The notes under the pieces: model-generated
Seen by the model: the letters and a program-made list of their open reading frames with translations, nothing else
Told to the model about the DNA's origin: nothing
The model's database searches: none
Shown: piece after piece, positions 1 to 8,104 of the stretch
How positions within the stretch are numbered: the stretch's first letter is position 1
How the letters are laid out: each line of letters opens with the position of its first letter
Origin: Bacteroidales bacterium
Lineage (GTDB): Bacteria > Bacteroidota > Bacteroidia > Bacteroidales > UBA4181
NCBI GenBank assembly: GCA_031275285.1
Contig: JAISOY010000152.1
Span: forward strand, 1-32,391
Length of the DNA stretch: 32,391 bases
Direction of reading: 5' to 3'
Made by a program: the position numbers and the translations under genes

Positions 1-428
1 TACTGCTCCAGGCTTTATCTATAAAATGGTGGTTGCTTTTGATACTTTTATCAGGCATCTTGTTGCACGAATTAATACATGGCATTTTTATGGCAATTTT
101 TGCTAAGAATGGCTGGAGATCAATATCTTTCGGCTTTAATACTCATGCATTTGCCCCATATACCCATTGTAATGAACCTTTGACACCGGTTGATTACCGT
201 ATATCCCTGATCATGCCGGCTTTATTATTAGGAGAGATACCCGTATTGGTCGGGTGGATTACCGGGAATATTCTTTTTTTGATATATGGTGTCTTATTTG
301 TCTGGGTTTCAGCTGGTGATGTTGCTGTTTTTCTGATGAGTAGAAAAATAAAAGATGGTATGCTGCAGGATCATCCTGATAAAATAGGATTCATTCATGT
401 TCATGAAGCGAACTCGGTAAACCATTGA
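1..428 (+). CDS. Putative zinc metallopeptidase, DUF3267-like (5' partial)
   Basis: The reading frame is open from base 3 to the TGA at 426-428, so the gene begins before the window. The visible part opens with a hydrophobic segment that runs into an HELIHG motif. This is the HExxH zinc site embedded in a membrane helix, as in the DUF3267 putative zincin family. Two further hydrophobic stretches follow (the LLLGEIPVLVGW and ILFLIYGVLFVW regions), and the protein ends in a short charged tail. These features suggest an integral membrane protein with a possible intramembrane peptidase site. Substrate and role are unknown. The only nearby start codon in frame is a TTG at 33, which is unlikely to be the true start because the frame continues upstream. 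The HExxH reading is solid; the family name rests on overall resemblance. Confidence 0.7.
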   Translation, partial: LLQALSIKWWLLLILLSGILLHELIHGIFMAIFAKNGWRSISFGFNTHAFAPYTHCNEPLTPVDYRISLIMPALLLGEIPVLVGWITGNILFLIYGVLFVWVSAGDVAVFLMSRKIKDGMLQDHPDKIGFIHVHEANSVNH

Positions 429-479
429 TATTTTACGATTGTTTTTACCTCTCTCAATGGATAATGAAGGTATTTTCTT

Positions 480-506
480 TTTGGAAATGAAAATAGACTA
501 ACTTTG
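480..506 (+). promoter_or_regulatory. Bacteroidota-type promoter for the flippase gene
   Basis: TAACTTTG at 499-506 matches the -7 consensus TAnnTTTG. A TTTG at 480-483 could be the -33 element, but the spacer is only 15 bp, shorter than usual. Transcription would start near 513, leaving a leader of about ten bases before the TTG start at 524. Confidence 0.5.
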
Positions 507-523
507 TTGTAAAATATACTTCT

Positions 524-1984
524 TTGAACAATCCGATAAAAAAGTTAGCGGGACAAACAGCCATATATGGGTTATGCAGTATGCTACCCAGGTTTTTGAA
601 TTATTTATTGGTACCGCTTCACACCAAGGTACTGGATAAGGCCGAATATGGCGTGAATGGGGAATGGTATGCTTATGTTATGTTTCTGGTAATATTGCTT
701 ACTTATGGGATGGAAACCGGTTTTTTTAGGTTTTCTCAATCTACTGATAAAAACAAAGTTTACGGAACCACTTTTCTCAGTATAGTGTTCACTTCAACGC
801 TGTTTATCACCGGGATTATGATTTTCTCCGAACCTTTATCCGTATGGATGGACTATGGAGATCATCGTGAATATTTACTATGGTTTGGTTGGATATTAGG
901 ATTAGATGCCATTACCGCCATTCCATTTGCCCGGTTCCGCCTGGATGAGCGCCCGTTGCGTTTTGCCTTTTATAAAATGGCTAATGTTTGTATCAATGTA
1001 TTTTTCAATCTCTTCTTTCTGTGGTTCTGTCCTAAATTTTCCGACCATGGATGGATACAAAAGATATATGATCCTGATGTAGGTGTGGGTTATATATTCC
1101 TGTCCAATTTGATAGCCTCTGTGGCCACTATTGTTTTATTATTGCCGGAGATTTTCCGGCATAAGATCAGCTTTGATTTTAGACTATGGAAACGGATTAT
1201 CGTTTATTCCCTGCCACTTTTAGCGGCGGGATTAGCCGGAAGTGCAAATGAAGCCATTGACCGGGTTTTATTGAAATATCGTTTGCCTGAAGCAGATATC
1301 CCTATGGAACAACTGGGTGTTTACAGTGCCAATATCAAAATCGCCACGCTGATGGTGTTATTTATCCAGATGTTCCGTTATGCTGCCGAACCATTTTTTT
1401 TCAACAATGCTAAGGAAAAGGATTCTCGCCGGACAATCGCAGAAGTGATGAAATATTTTGTGGTTTTCTGCCTGTTTATTTTCCTCGGAATTACTTTTTA
1501 TCTGGATATTGTCAAACATTTTGTTGATCCCAAATTTTGGGAAGGTTTGGGTGTCGTACCGATAATGTTGTTGGCCAACATGTGCCTGGGTATTTATTAT
1601 AACCTTTCGATATGGTTTAAGCTCAGTGACCAGACGCAATACGGGCTTATTATTGCTTCTATAGGAGCAATAATAAGTATCGCCGGAAATTGGTTTTTAA
1701 TTCCCATTTGGGGATACTATGCTTCAGCATGGATACATGTAGTTTGTTATTTGGTGATGATCATTATCACCTGGAGCTTAGGGAAACGATATTATCCTAT
1801 TCCATATCCGATAAAGACTATTTTTATATACATAATATTAGCATTAGGTTTATATATAGTGGCATCCTACACACTAATCGAAAATAAAATGTTAAATATT
1901 TTGAAGAACACCGTTCTTTTTGCGATATTTGTATTTTGTATTGAAAGGAAAGAAAGGTTATTGAAGCAAATGTTTAGAAAATGA
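524..1984 (+). CDS. Polysaccharide/lipopolysaccharide flippase (Wzx/PST, MATE-like superfamily)
   Basis: A 486-residue protein made almost entirely of hydrophobic segments, about 12-14 predicted membrane helices. Its N-terminus (NPIKKLAGQTAIYGL, then RFLNYLLVPL) is typical of Bacteroidota polysaccharide biosynthesis proteins of the Wzx/PST family. These flip undecaprenyl-linked sugar units across the inner membrane for O-antigen, capsule or exopolysaccharide assembly. The start must be the TTG at 524: an in-frame TAG lies at 494-496, no ATG falls between, and the next in-frame ATG would remove the conserved N-terminus. No glycosyltransferase or polymerase genes are nearby, so it is not part of a visible surface-glycan cluster. 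Its last codons overlap the following regulator by ATGA, which suggests coupled translation. The family is clear; the exported substrate is not. Confidence 0.88.
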   Translation: MNNPIKKLAGQTAIYGLCSMLPRFLNYLLVPLHTKVLDKAEYGVNGEWYAYVMFLVILLTYGMETGFFRFSQSTDKNKVYGTTFLSIVFTSTLFITGIMIFSEPLSVWMDYGDHREYLLWFGWILGLDAITAIPFARFRLDERPLRFAFYKMANVCINVFFNLFFLWFCPKFSDHGWIQKIYDPDVGVGYIFLSNLIASVATIVLLLPEIFRHKISFDFRLWKRIIVYSLPLLAAGLAGSANEAIDRVLLKYRLPEADIPMEQLGVYSANIKIATLMVLFIQMFRYAAEPFFFNNAKEKDSRRTIAEVMKYFVVFCLFIFLGITFYLDIVKHFVDPKFWEGLGVVPIMLLANMCLGIYYNLSIWFKLSDQTQYGLIIASIGAIISIAGNWFLIPIWGYYASAWIHVVCYLVMIIITWSLGKRYYPIPYPIKTIFIYIILALGLYIVASYTLIENKMLNILKNTVLFAIFVFCIERKERLLKQMFRK

Positions 1985-2673
1985 ATATTGAAGAAACTCA
2001 TATACTGCAATCTTCCTGGAGAAATCAATCTATTTTACAACATCTAGATAACGAGGAGTTAGCATATTTGGAAGAAGTAGCAGAAATAAGGACTTACCAG
2101 AAGAATGAAATAATTTTTTCACAAGGTAAGCGTATTTCCGGTTGTTACATTATACTATCGGGTATCGTAAAACAGTTTAAAACAGGTATTGAAGGTAAAG
2201 ATTATATCTTTCGTTTAGCCAAACCTTTTGAAATTTTAGGGTTTCGTTCTGTACTCAGTGAGGAACCAGCCTGTAATACATCCACGGTTATTGATGACAC
2301 TACCGTATGTTATATCCATAAGGATTGCCTGCATCATTTGGTAAAAACGAATGGAACTTTTGCCCTGGATTTGTTACAGATCGCCTGCCGGGAATTAGAA
2401 GAATCCCATTCATTGATTGCAGATATTGCCCAAAAATCAGTGAAAGAGCGTCTGGCCGAATTTCTCCTGATGCTGGAAAACAAATTCGGTACCAATGAAA
2501 AGAAACAGTTGAATATTTCCCTTTCAAGGGAGGAACTTGCTAATATTGTTGGTACGGCAACAGAATCAGTCATTCGCCTTTTATCGGAGTTTAAAAACGA
2601 ACGGTATATTGATATTAGTGGGAAAAAAATAGCCATTCTAAATGCAAAAGCTTTAGAAAAAATTGCATTTTGA
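1981..2673 (+). CDS. Crp/Fnr family transcriptional regulator
   Basis: A 230-residue protein with the two-domain Crp/Fnr layout. Residues about 18-135 form a cyclic-nucleotide-binding-like beta-roll, followed by a dimerisation helix (about 130-170). A winged helix-turn-helix lies at about 178-222, with SREELANIVGTATESVIRLL matching the Crp recognition helix region. There is no N-terminal cysteine cluster for an Fnr-type iron-sulfur centre. The loop that holds cAMP in E. coli Crp is not conserved (EILGFRSVLSEE instead), so the effector is unknown. The ATG overlaps the flippase stop codon (ATGA at 1981-1984), so the two genes are probably co-transcribed. Target genes cannot be told from the window. 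Family assignment is firm. Confidence 0.9.
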   Translation: MNIEETHILQSSWRNQSILQHLDNEELAYLEEVAEIRTYQKNEIIFSQGKRISGCYIILSGIVKQFKTGIEGKDYIFRLAKPFEILGFRSVLSEEPACNTSTVIDDTTVCYIHKDCLHHLVKTNGTFALDLLQIACRELEESHSLIADIAQKSVKERLAEFLLMLENKFGTNEKKQLNISLSREELANIVGTATESVIRLLSEFKNERYIDISGKKIAILNAKALEKIAF

Positions 2674-2722
2674 GATAAGAAGATAGAATAATACATGTTG
2701 AATAGGAAATAAGTTCCCTTTG

Positions 2723-3652
2723 ATGCATCGTAAAGCATATTTTTGTTTGATCATTCTTGTTTTACTATCAAGCTGTAAAACAGCAAAGAGATCTGTTACC
2801 ACACAAAAAACACCTGCGAAATCACATGGTGTATCGAAACCGAGTACCCATGCAATAAAAACCTCATCCCGTTACCCGGCAGTTGAATATTATGGAGATA
2901 GTTGGAATACGGAACATGTCCGTTATTCTTCAGACCCGAAGCCGTCGGGAACTGTTCATTTAAATATGATTCCATCAGGAACCAGCGATTTCGTGATACC
3001 GGCTTGCGGAAGGATTTCTTCTGAATTCGGTCCGCGTAACGGGAGTATGCACACAGGGATTGATGTTAAAGTAGAACTGAATGATCCTGTTTATTGTGCT
3101 TTTGATGGGATGGTGCGCATGGCTACGACTTATAGTGCTTATGGCAAGATGGTGGTTGTTCGTCATGAGAATGGCCTGGAGACTTTATATAGCCATCTGA
3201 ATACAATTGCAGTAAAAGTAAATCAACGTGTTAAAGCTGGAGATCGAATCGGTGGTGGAGGAAAAACAGGGCGTGCTACCGGTGTACACCTTCATTTCGA
3301 GACCCGTTTCAAAGGGGAACCTTTTAATCCCAGATTGGTGATTGATTTTGAAAAGTGTAGATTGAAAACAAATACTTTAGTCCTGAACGAGGACAGCTAT
3401 AAACTGTATAATAAAAACCTGCAATTAGCATCGTCCGCTCCAAAACAACCTGCTAAAGAAAAGCAGGAAGTAAAAAAAACAGCTGTTCGTCCGGTCAGGC
3501 AAGTCGAGCATGTGGTGGTAAAAGGGGATACATTATATAATATATCACAACGTTATGGAACTACTGTCGATTCACTTCGCAGGGTCAATAATTTGTCACA
3601 GGGGGCTGCTATACAGATTGGGCAGAAATTAGTAGTGGAAACCAACAAATAA
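2723..3652 (+). CDS. M23 family metallopeptidase lipoprotein with C-terminal LysM domain
   Basis: A 309-residue cell-wall hydrolase or hydrolase-like protein. The N-terminus is a lipoprotein signal ending in LLSSC, so Cys18 should be lipidated. The M23 (LytM) domain spans about 95-205 and shows all zinc ligands: His110 and Asp114 in HTGID, and the HLHFE motif with His189 and His191. It is therefore likely an active D,D- or cross-link endopeptidase acting on peptidoglycan. A basic linker (about 240-260) leads to one LysM repeat (about 263-305), which binds the glycan strands. I chose the ATG at 2723 over the TTG immediately before it. It lies 49 bp after the Crp/Fnr gene with no terminator visible, so it may share that transcript. 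Confidence 0.9.
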   Translation: MHRKAYFCLIILVLLSSCKTAKRSVTTQKTPAKSHGVSKPSTHAIKTSSRYPAVEYYGDSWNTEHVRYSSDPKPSGTVHLNMIPSGTSDFVIPACGRISSEFGPRNGSMHTGIDVKVELNDPVYCAFDGMVRMATTYSAYGKMVVVRHENGLETLYSHLNTIAVKVNQRVKAGDRIGGGGKTGRATGVHLHFETRFKGEPFNPRLVIDFEKCRLKTNTLVLNEDSYKLYNKNLQLASSAPKQPAKEKQEVKKTAVRPVRQVEHVVVKGDTLYNISQRYGTTVDSLRRVNNLSQGAAIQIGQKLVVETNK

Positions 3653-3801
3653 TTACAACAAAAATACCATAAAGAATATCTTTATAAAATAATACAATAT
3701 CGAGTCTTGATTAATATTCTCATTTCTAATCAGATATATATTATTTGGTAAAAAAATAAAGTTTCTTCTAAAAAAATAGTTCTGGATTTAAATTTTTAGT
3801 T

Positions 3802-3809
3802 TACATTTG
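3802..3809 (+). promoter_or_regulatory. -7 element of the blaI-blaR1 promoter
   Basis: TACATTTG matches TAnnTTTG. A good TTTG at the -33 position is not visible. The predicted transcription start, near 3816, lies just before the inverted repeat at 3826-3851, so a protein bound there could block initiation or early elongation. Confidence 0.45.
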
Positions 3810-3825
3810 TTGTGAAATATTTCAT

Positions 3826-3851
3826 GTTGTATTCAACGCGCGGAATACAAC
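3826..3851 (+). promoter_or_regulatory. Inverted-repeat operator candidate for the BlaI-type repressor
   Basis: GTTGTATTC at 3826-3834 and GAATACAAC at 3843-3851 are perfect 9-bp inverted arms around the 8-bp spacer AACGCGCG. The arms carry TGTA and TACA, the tetranucleotides of known BlaI/MecI operators, though here facing outward with a wider spacing. The position between promoter and repressor gene is what autoregulation by BlaI would require. It could also form an RNA hairpin in the leader. Confidence 0.45.
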
Positions 3852-3890
3852 GCAGTCATGATTGAGTCGTTAATTGTAAAAAACAAGTTT

Positions 3891-4253
3891 ATGAACAAGG
3901 TATTGACCAAAGCAGAAGAGCAGGTAATGCAGACTTTATGGAAATTGGAACGTGCCGGATTAAAAGCGGTAACGGATTCGATGCCTGATCCCAAGCCACA
4001 TACTAGTACAGTGGCCACCATACTGAAGATCCTTTCGGAAAAAGGTTTTATTCATGTCGAACCTATTGGACGCATGCACTTTTATTCGCCGGCCATCAGC
4101 AAAGAAGAATATTCCGGTAAGCGGATAGAAGGTATTGCATATTCATATTTTGATGGTTCCTTTAACCAGGTGATTTCACATATGGTGAAAAGTAAAAACG
4201 TAAGTATTGAAGATCTGGAGCTGCTGATTGCCCAATTGAAGGGTAAAAAGTAG
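3891..4253 (+). CDS. BlaI/MecI/CopY family transcriptional repressor
   Basis: A 120-residue winged-helix repressor. The N-terminal domain (about 1-70) begins with LTKAEEQVMQTLWKLE and continues with STVATILKILSEKGF, the typical BlaI/MecI DNA-binding helices. The C-terminal helices (about 75-120) mediate dimerisation. The frame also has an ATG at 3858 that would add 11 residues; 3891 was chosen because it gives the usual family length and an LTKAEE start. The M56 peptidase gene follows 39 bp downstream, the classic BlaI-BlaR1 arrangement, in which the membrane sensor triggers proteolysis of the repressor. No beta-lactamase gene is present, so the regulated process is probably not simple penicillin resistance. 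Family certain; target unknown. Confidence 0.88.
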   Translation: MNKVLTKAEEQVMQTLWKLERAGLKAVTDSMPDPKPHTSTVATILKILSEKGFIHVEPIGRMHFYSPAISKEEYSGKRIEGIAYSYFDGSFNQVISHMVKSKNVSIEDLELLIAQLKGKK

Positions 4254-4292
4254 ATATTCTGAACGTAATGCTTAATATTAAACGGGAATGAT

Positions 4293-6059
4293 ATGGAGAA
4301 TTTCCTGTATTATTTGCTAAAAGTAGTGATATGCTCTGCCATGTTTGTGGCGTGTTATTGGCTTCTGTTAAAGAATAGCCGTTTACACCGCTGGAACCGG
4401 TTTTATATCCTGGCAGCAGTGGTTTTATCAATCACCATTCCATTGATGAAGATTTCTTTGGTCTTTAATGAACTGAATGACGTACCCTTGTATGCTCAGC
4501 AGTTTATAGTTGATCAGCCTGCTGAAATGAAAATTACCGGTGTCATGGAAGAGCATACCTCTTCTTTTTCATGGGAATGGATGCTTTACACATTCTGTTC
4601 ATTAGGATGCTTCCTGTTGCTTGTAAAGGAGGTGAAATCGTTGATACGCATTGTCCGTTTGAAACATTGTGCTGAAAAGGTTTCTGTACGCGGTATTGAC
4701 CTGTATTGTACGGATGACGGACAGACGCCTTTCACTTTTTTCCGGACTATTTTCTGGAATAAGGATATTTCTCCTGATACAGAAGAGGGTAGGTGTGTAT
4801 TGACACATGAACTGGCACATGTCCGTTTATTGCATAGTTGGGATAAAGCTTTCATACGACTTGTTTGTTGTATTTTCTGGATGAATCCTTTTTTTAGATT
4901 TTTTTGCCGGGAACTGGAGCTGGTGCACGAATTTGCTGCTGACAGTGAAACCATCGGTGAAGGAGATGGAAAAGCACTTTCATCCTTGATTTTATGTACG
5001 TTGTACCCAAATCATTATCACGACTTTACCAGTCGTTTTTTTCAATCACCCATTAAAAGAAGAATTGCTATGATCACCAATCAAAAAAAAATATCATCAG
5101 GAATCATACGTAAGATAAGTATTATTCCTGTTATCCTGGTGGCTCTTTACTTGTTTTCGCTAAGAGTAATTGCTTCAGGACCGGAAAATGCAATCATCGT
5201 ACAGGATGATAAAGATCCCCTGAAACCACAAAACGCTTTGGAAGAACTGGTAACAATTGTCGCTTTTGGAAATACGAGCAAACCGGTTGAAGAACCGGCC
5301 CCGGTTTCTTTTTCCCGGAAAAACCCGAAGAGTGGTGTGTTCACCTATAATGAAGTGGAAGTAAAACCCACCTACAATGGGAAAGCCGCCGGCGAAGGAT
5401 TCAGGGAATATATGGCCCGTAATCTCACTTATCCCCCAACTGCTATAGAAGTAGGGCAAAAAGGGAAGGTAATCGTTTCTTTCATCGTTGACGAAAACGG
5501 AAAAGTGACAGACGCAGAGGCAGTGGTGAATCCTTATCCAACGCTTGGGAAAGAAGTGGAACGTGCTGTGAAAGCTTCTTCAGCATGGACTCCGGGAAAA
5601 AAGAATGGGAAAAATGTTCCCGTACAGTGTTATGCATTTGTAGAATTTAAATTGAATGGAGGGCAGATAACGAAAACTTCTGAAAGTGCAGATGATGAAT
5701 ATTTGTATGCAAAAGTGGATCAGAAGCCTCTTTTTGAAGGAAGAAATGCCGATGAAAGTTTCAGGGAGTTTATAAATAAAAATACTATTTACCCGCCTGA
5801 TGCGCTAAAGAATAATAATGGAGGACGTGTTTATGTCGAATTTGTAATTGATAAGAATGGAGATGTAAAAAATGCAAAGGTCGTCCGTGACCCAGGTAAG
5901 AGTTTAAGCGAGGAAGCTCTGCGGGTAGTTAATTCTTCTCCCCGGTGGACACCTGGAAAAATGAATGGGAAAAATGTAAATGTACGGTATGCCTTTCCTA
6001 TAGTCTTTAAGTTGCAAGGGGATAAGAAGTCTGATTCATCAGAAACTTCTAAGCTTTAA
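4293..6059 (+). CDS. M56 family (BlaR1/MecR1-like) membrane metallopeptidase with two C-terminal TonB domains
   Basis: A 588-residue inner-membrane protein. The N-terminal half has about five hydrophobic segments (near 6-26, 37-57, 96-113, 186-204 and 274-292). The M56 zinc peptidase site is visible: HELAH at 172-176 and HEFAAD at 212-217. After the last membrane helix comes a periplasmic region with two TonB_C domains, about 369-455 and 485-575. Each contains a PPTA/PPDA-type opening, a VxFxVDxNGxV strand and a WTPGKxNGK motif. In BlaR1 the sensor is a penicillin-binding domain; here it is replaced by TonB-like domains, a fusion common in Bacteroidota. It pairs with the BlaI repressor just upstream. 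It may sense TonB-linked transport or envelope state, but that is inference. A terminator follows. Confidence 0.87.
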   Translation: MENFLYYLLKVVICSAMFVACYWLLLKNSRLHRWNRFYILAAVVLSITIPLMKISLVFNELNDVPLYAQQFIVDQPAEMKITGVMEEHTSSFSWEWMLYTFCSLGCFLLLVKEVKSLIRIVRLKHCAEKVSVRGIDLYCTDDGQTPFTFFRTIFWNKDISPDTEEGRCVLTHELAHVRLLHSWDKAFIRLVCCIFWMNPFFRFFCRELELVHEFAADSETIGEGDGKALSSLILCTLYPNHYHDFTSRFFQSPIKRRIAMITNQKKISSGIIRKISIIPVILVALYLFSLRVIASGPENAIIVQDDKDPLKPQNALEELVTIVAFGNTSKPVEEPAPVSFSRKNPKSGVFTYNEVEVKPTYNGKAAGEGFREYMARNLTYPPTAIEVGQKGKVIVSFIVDENGKVTDAEAVVNPYPTLGKEVERAVKASSAWTPGKKNGKNVPVQCYAFVEFKLNGGQITKTSESADDEYLYAKVDQKPLFEGRNADESFREFINKNTIYPPDALKNNNGGRVYVEFVIDKNGDVKNAKVVRDPGKSLSEEALRVVNSSPRWTPGKMNGKNVNVRYAFPIVFKLQGDKKSDSSETSKL

Positions 6060-6195
6060 TTATCCATCAATGAATTTTTTGCAAAGATTATATGCTTGAT
6101 GATGAAGGCGGGTTTGATAAATGCAGGTCCGCTTTTTAGTACTGTACAATATTGATAATAAATAGATAGGACTCATATTATATTAATGCTAAAAT

Positions 6196-6226
6196 ACCCC
6201 GCAGATTGAATCTACGGGGTGTTTTT
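6196..6226. terminator. Bidirectional intrinsic terminator between convergent operons
   Basis: ACCCCG at 6196-6201 pairs with CGGGGT at 6215-6220, and AGAT pairs with ATCT inside, leaving one mismatch and a 3-nt loop. On the plus strand it is followed by TTTTT (6222-6226); on the minus strand by TATTTTAG. It separates the blaR1-type gene from the convergent sialidase-like gene. Confidence 0.85.
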
Positions 6227-6260
6227 GCATTAACGACCCTTAGGCCGGAAAGATGGTCAT

Positions 6261-8081
6261 TTATTCGAACGTTACGCCGAGCCAGCTGCTGGAACGCAGG
6301 TCCTTACAAAGTGACAATAATTCGGTAACACCGGTTGAGGATGTTGTATAATCCGACAGGCCGATACCGAAACGGATACCTTTACCCTGGCTGTTGAAAT
6401 TGGTCAATGAAGAACGTGGAATAACCACATCTAACGTATAACCGTCAGAGGAGGAATTCGGAGTCACTGTAATCCCTTCTGCCGAAGCTTCTACCCATTG
6501 TCCTTCTTTGCCATTCCAGCGGTTGACATGGCCTGCTGAGGAGATCCAAAATTTAGAGATTCCGGTATCTACATCCAACAGGGAAAGATTATCAGCGTCA
6601 ATATAAAGATATACACCGTCGCCTGCCTGTGTTCCGGGTTCTGCGGTAACCGTCGTATTGTCTTTGGCGATAATGCCGACATAGAGGTTATTTCCATCGA
6701 TACCCAGTCCGGCAGTAATATTGGCTTCAGTCTTGCCCCCAACAAACATAGGATGATCCGTCACTTGATCCCCAATGATGGTTAAATCATTGACCAGATG
6801 TCCTTTCATATAGAAGGGAGCTTCCTGATTCTTGAGCAGTCCGTGATTGGAAGTGGTCAATGCCAGGATGGTTTTGTTGTCGAAAAGCATCAACGAATTG
6901 CGGACAGCTTTTTCTTCGCTTTCGAAGGGAAAAGGTCTGGTACGGTATTTGAAATTTTCCGCCTTTGAAGTACCAATAGCTACCTCCATTAATTCGAAAT
7001 CTGGGTTGCGCCCTTCATCGGTTTGGTAGGAAAGCAAGGTTTCTCCTGTTGGCAACACAATCATACGGGTAATTCCCATGAAATATTTGTCCGGAAGGAT
7101 TTCATAGAGGGCATAATCACGATCGGGAGTATCTCCCCTGACAGCATCTCTCCAGTTTTCCACCAACGGACAACGAACCGTATAAGGCTTAAAGGTCATT
7201 GTCTTGTTGTCGGAAAGGGCAACTACAATCTCATCACCCAGTACTGCTGGTGAAGGCCAGGTATTTTGTTTGTAGGCACGCGAAGCCACCGTTCTGGCTC
7301 CTGTCCAGCGCCGGTTCACCCCATCAGGACCGAAATCCTTGATTTCACTGGACCATGTTTGTCCATTATCGTTTGATTCGATTACTACTAATTGCTGTTC
7401 CAAGATCTCAGCTAATAACTCCGTTGAATTCAGTGCAGTAATGGATACTGGCGTCCCGCCATCGGCAAAATAGAGTTGTAACTTACCATCCGGAAGTTGC
7501 AGGAATGATGGATTTTCAACACCCAGATTCGCATAAACTTCCGTGATAGGTTCTAAAGTCAAATCACTGTTGATCCGCCTGATTTTAATAGCAGCAGGAT
7601 ATTCCGTGGTTGTACCGGTCAACTCATATTGGTACCTGACAGCGCAGGAAGCTACTAAGTCTCCATTCTGAAGAAGGGTAATGGTTGGCTGTCCCATTAA
7701 GTCCTTATAGGTAAGGTCTTCATTACCGTTTTTACCAGTGTGGGAACCTTTGGGAAATAGGGTAACGGCAGTACTCCATGTAATGCCTTCGTCCTGACTG
7801 GAAATCAGATAAACATTATCTTCCGATGCATAAACCGCTACCAACTCATTGGCTGTACGGATCATTTGAGGCGCAGCACCTTTGGCTGCCAGTTGCTTTA
7901 GGGAACTGTAATCCCATGCAATGCGAATGCCGCTTATAGGCGTGATTTTTACAGGTTTGTAGCTGTCGTCAATCCCGATGCCGTTATCGTCATCATCCTT
8001 ACTGCTGCATGAACTGAACAACGAAACAGATGCAATGCAGAATAGCCACAAGCCCATTATATAAAATTTATATTTTTTCAT
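6261..8081 (-). CDS. Sialidase-fold (BNR/Asp-box) surface lipoprotein with C-terminal CBM9-like domain
   Basis: A 606-residue lipoprotein, the last gene of the SusCD-type operon. The signal peptide ends in LFSSC (Cys25), followed by SSKDDDD, an acidic stretch like the Bacteroidota export signal that sends lipoproteins to the outer face of the outer membrane. Two Asp boxes of the form SxDxGxTW are visible (residues 95-102 and 236-243), marking a six-bladed sialidase-type propeller over about 50-420. An early GIRIAWD (Arg53) could be the first arginine of a sialidase triad, but I cannot confirm the full catalytic set. From about 430 to the end it resembles a family 9 carbohydrate-binding module. 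The ATG at 8081 is preferred over a TTG two codons upstream. It may be an exo-glycosidase or only a binding protein. Confidence 0.75.
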   Translation of the reverse strand: MKKYKFYIMGLWLFCIASVSLFSSCSSKDDDDNGIGIDDSYKPVKITPISGIRIAWDYSSLKQLAAKGAAPQMIRTANELVAVYASEDNVYLISSQDEGITWSTAVTLFPKGSHTGKNGNEDLTYKDLMGQPTITLLQNGDLVASCAVRYQYELTGTTTEYPAAIKIRRINSDLTLEPITEVYANLGVENPSFLQLPDGKLQLYFADGGTPVSITALNSTELLAEILEQQLVVIESNDNGQTWSSEIKDFGPDGVNRRWTGARTVASRAYKQNTWPSPAVLGDEIVVALSDNKTMTFKPYTVRCPLVENWRDAVRGDTPDRDYALYEILPDKYFMGITRMIVLPTGETLLSYQTDEGRNPDFELMEVAIGTSKAENFKYRTRPFPFESEEKAVRNSLMLFDNKTILALTTSNHGLLKNQEAPFYMKGHLVNDLTIIGDQVTDHPMFVGGKTEANITAGLGIDGNNLYVGIIAKDNTTVTAEPGTQAGDGVYLYIDADNLSLLDVDTGISKFWISSAGHVNRWNGKEGQWVEASAEGITVTPNSSSDGYTLDVVIPRSSLTNFNSQGKGIRFGIGLSDYTTSSTGVTELLSLCKDLRSSSWLGVTFE

Positions 8082-8104
8082 ATACAATCATTTTTTAAGA
8101 TGGA

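Noticed and set aside
3813..3822. A possible short palindrome GAAATATTTC before blaI
   Set aside because: Ten AT-rich bases are expected by chance; the longer inverted repeat next to it is a better operator.
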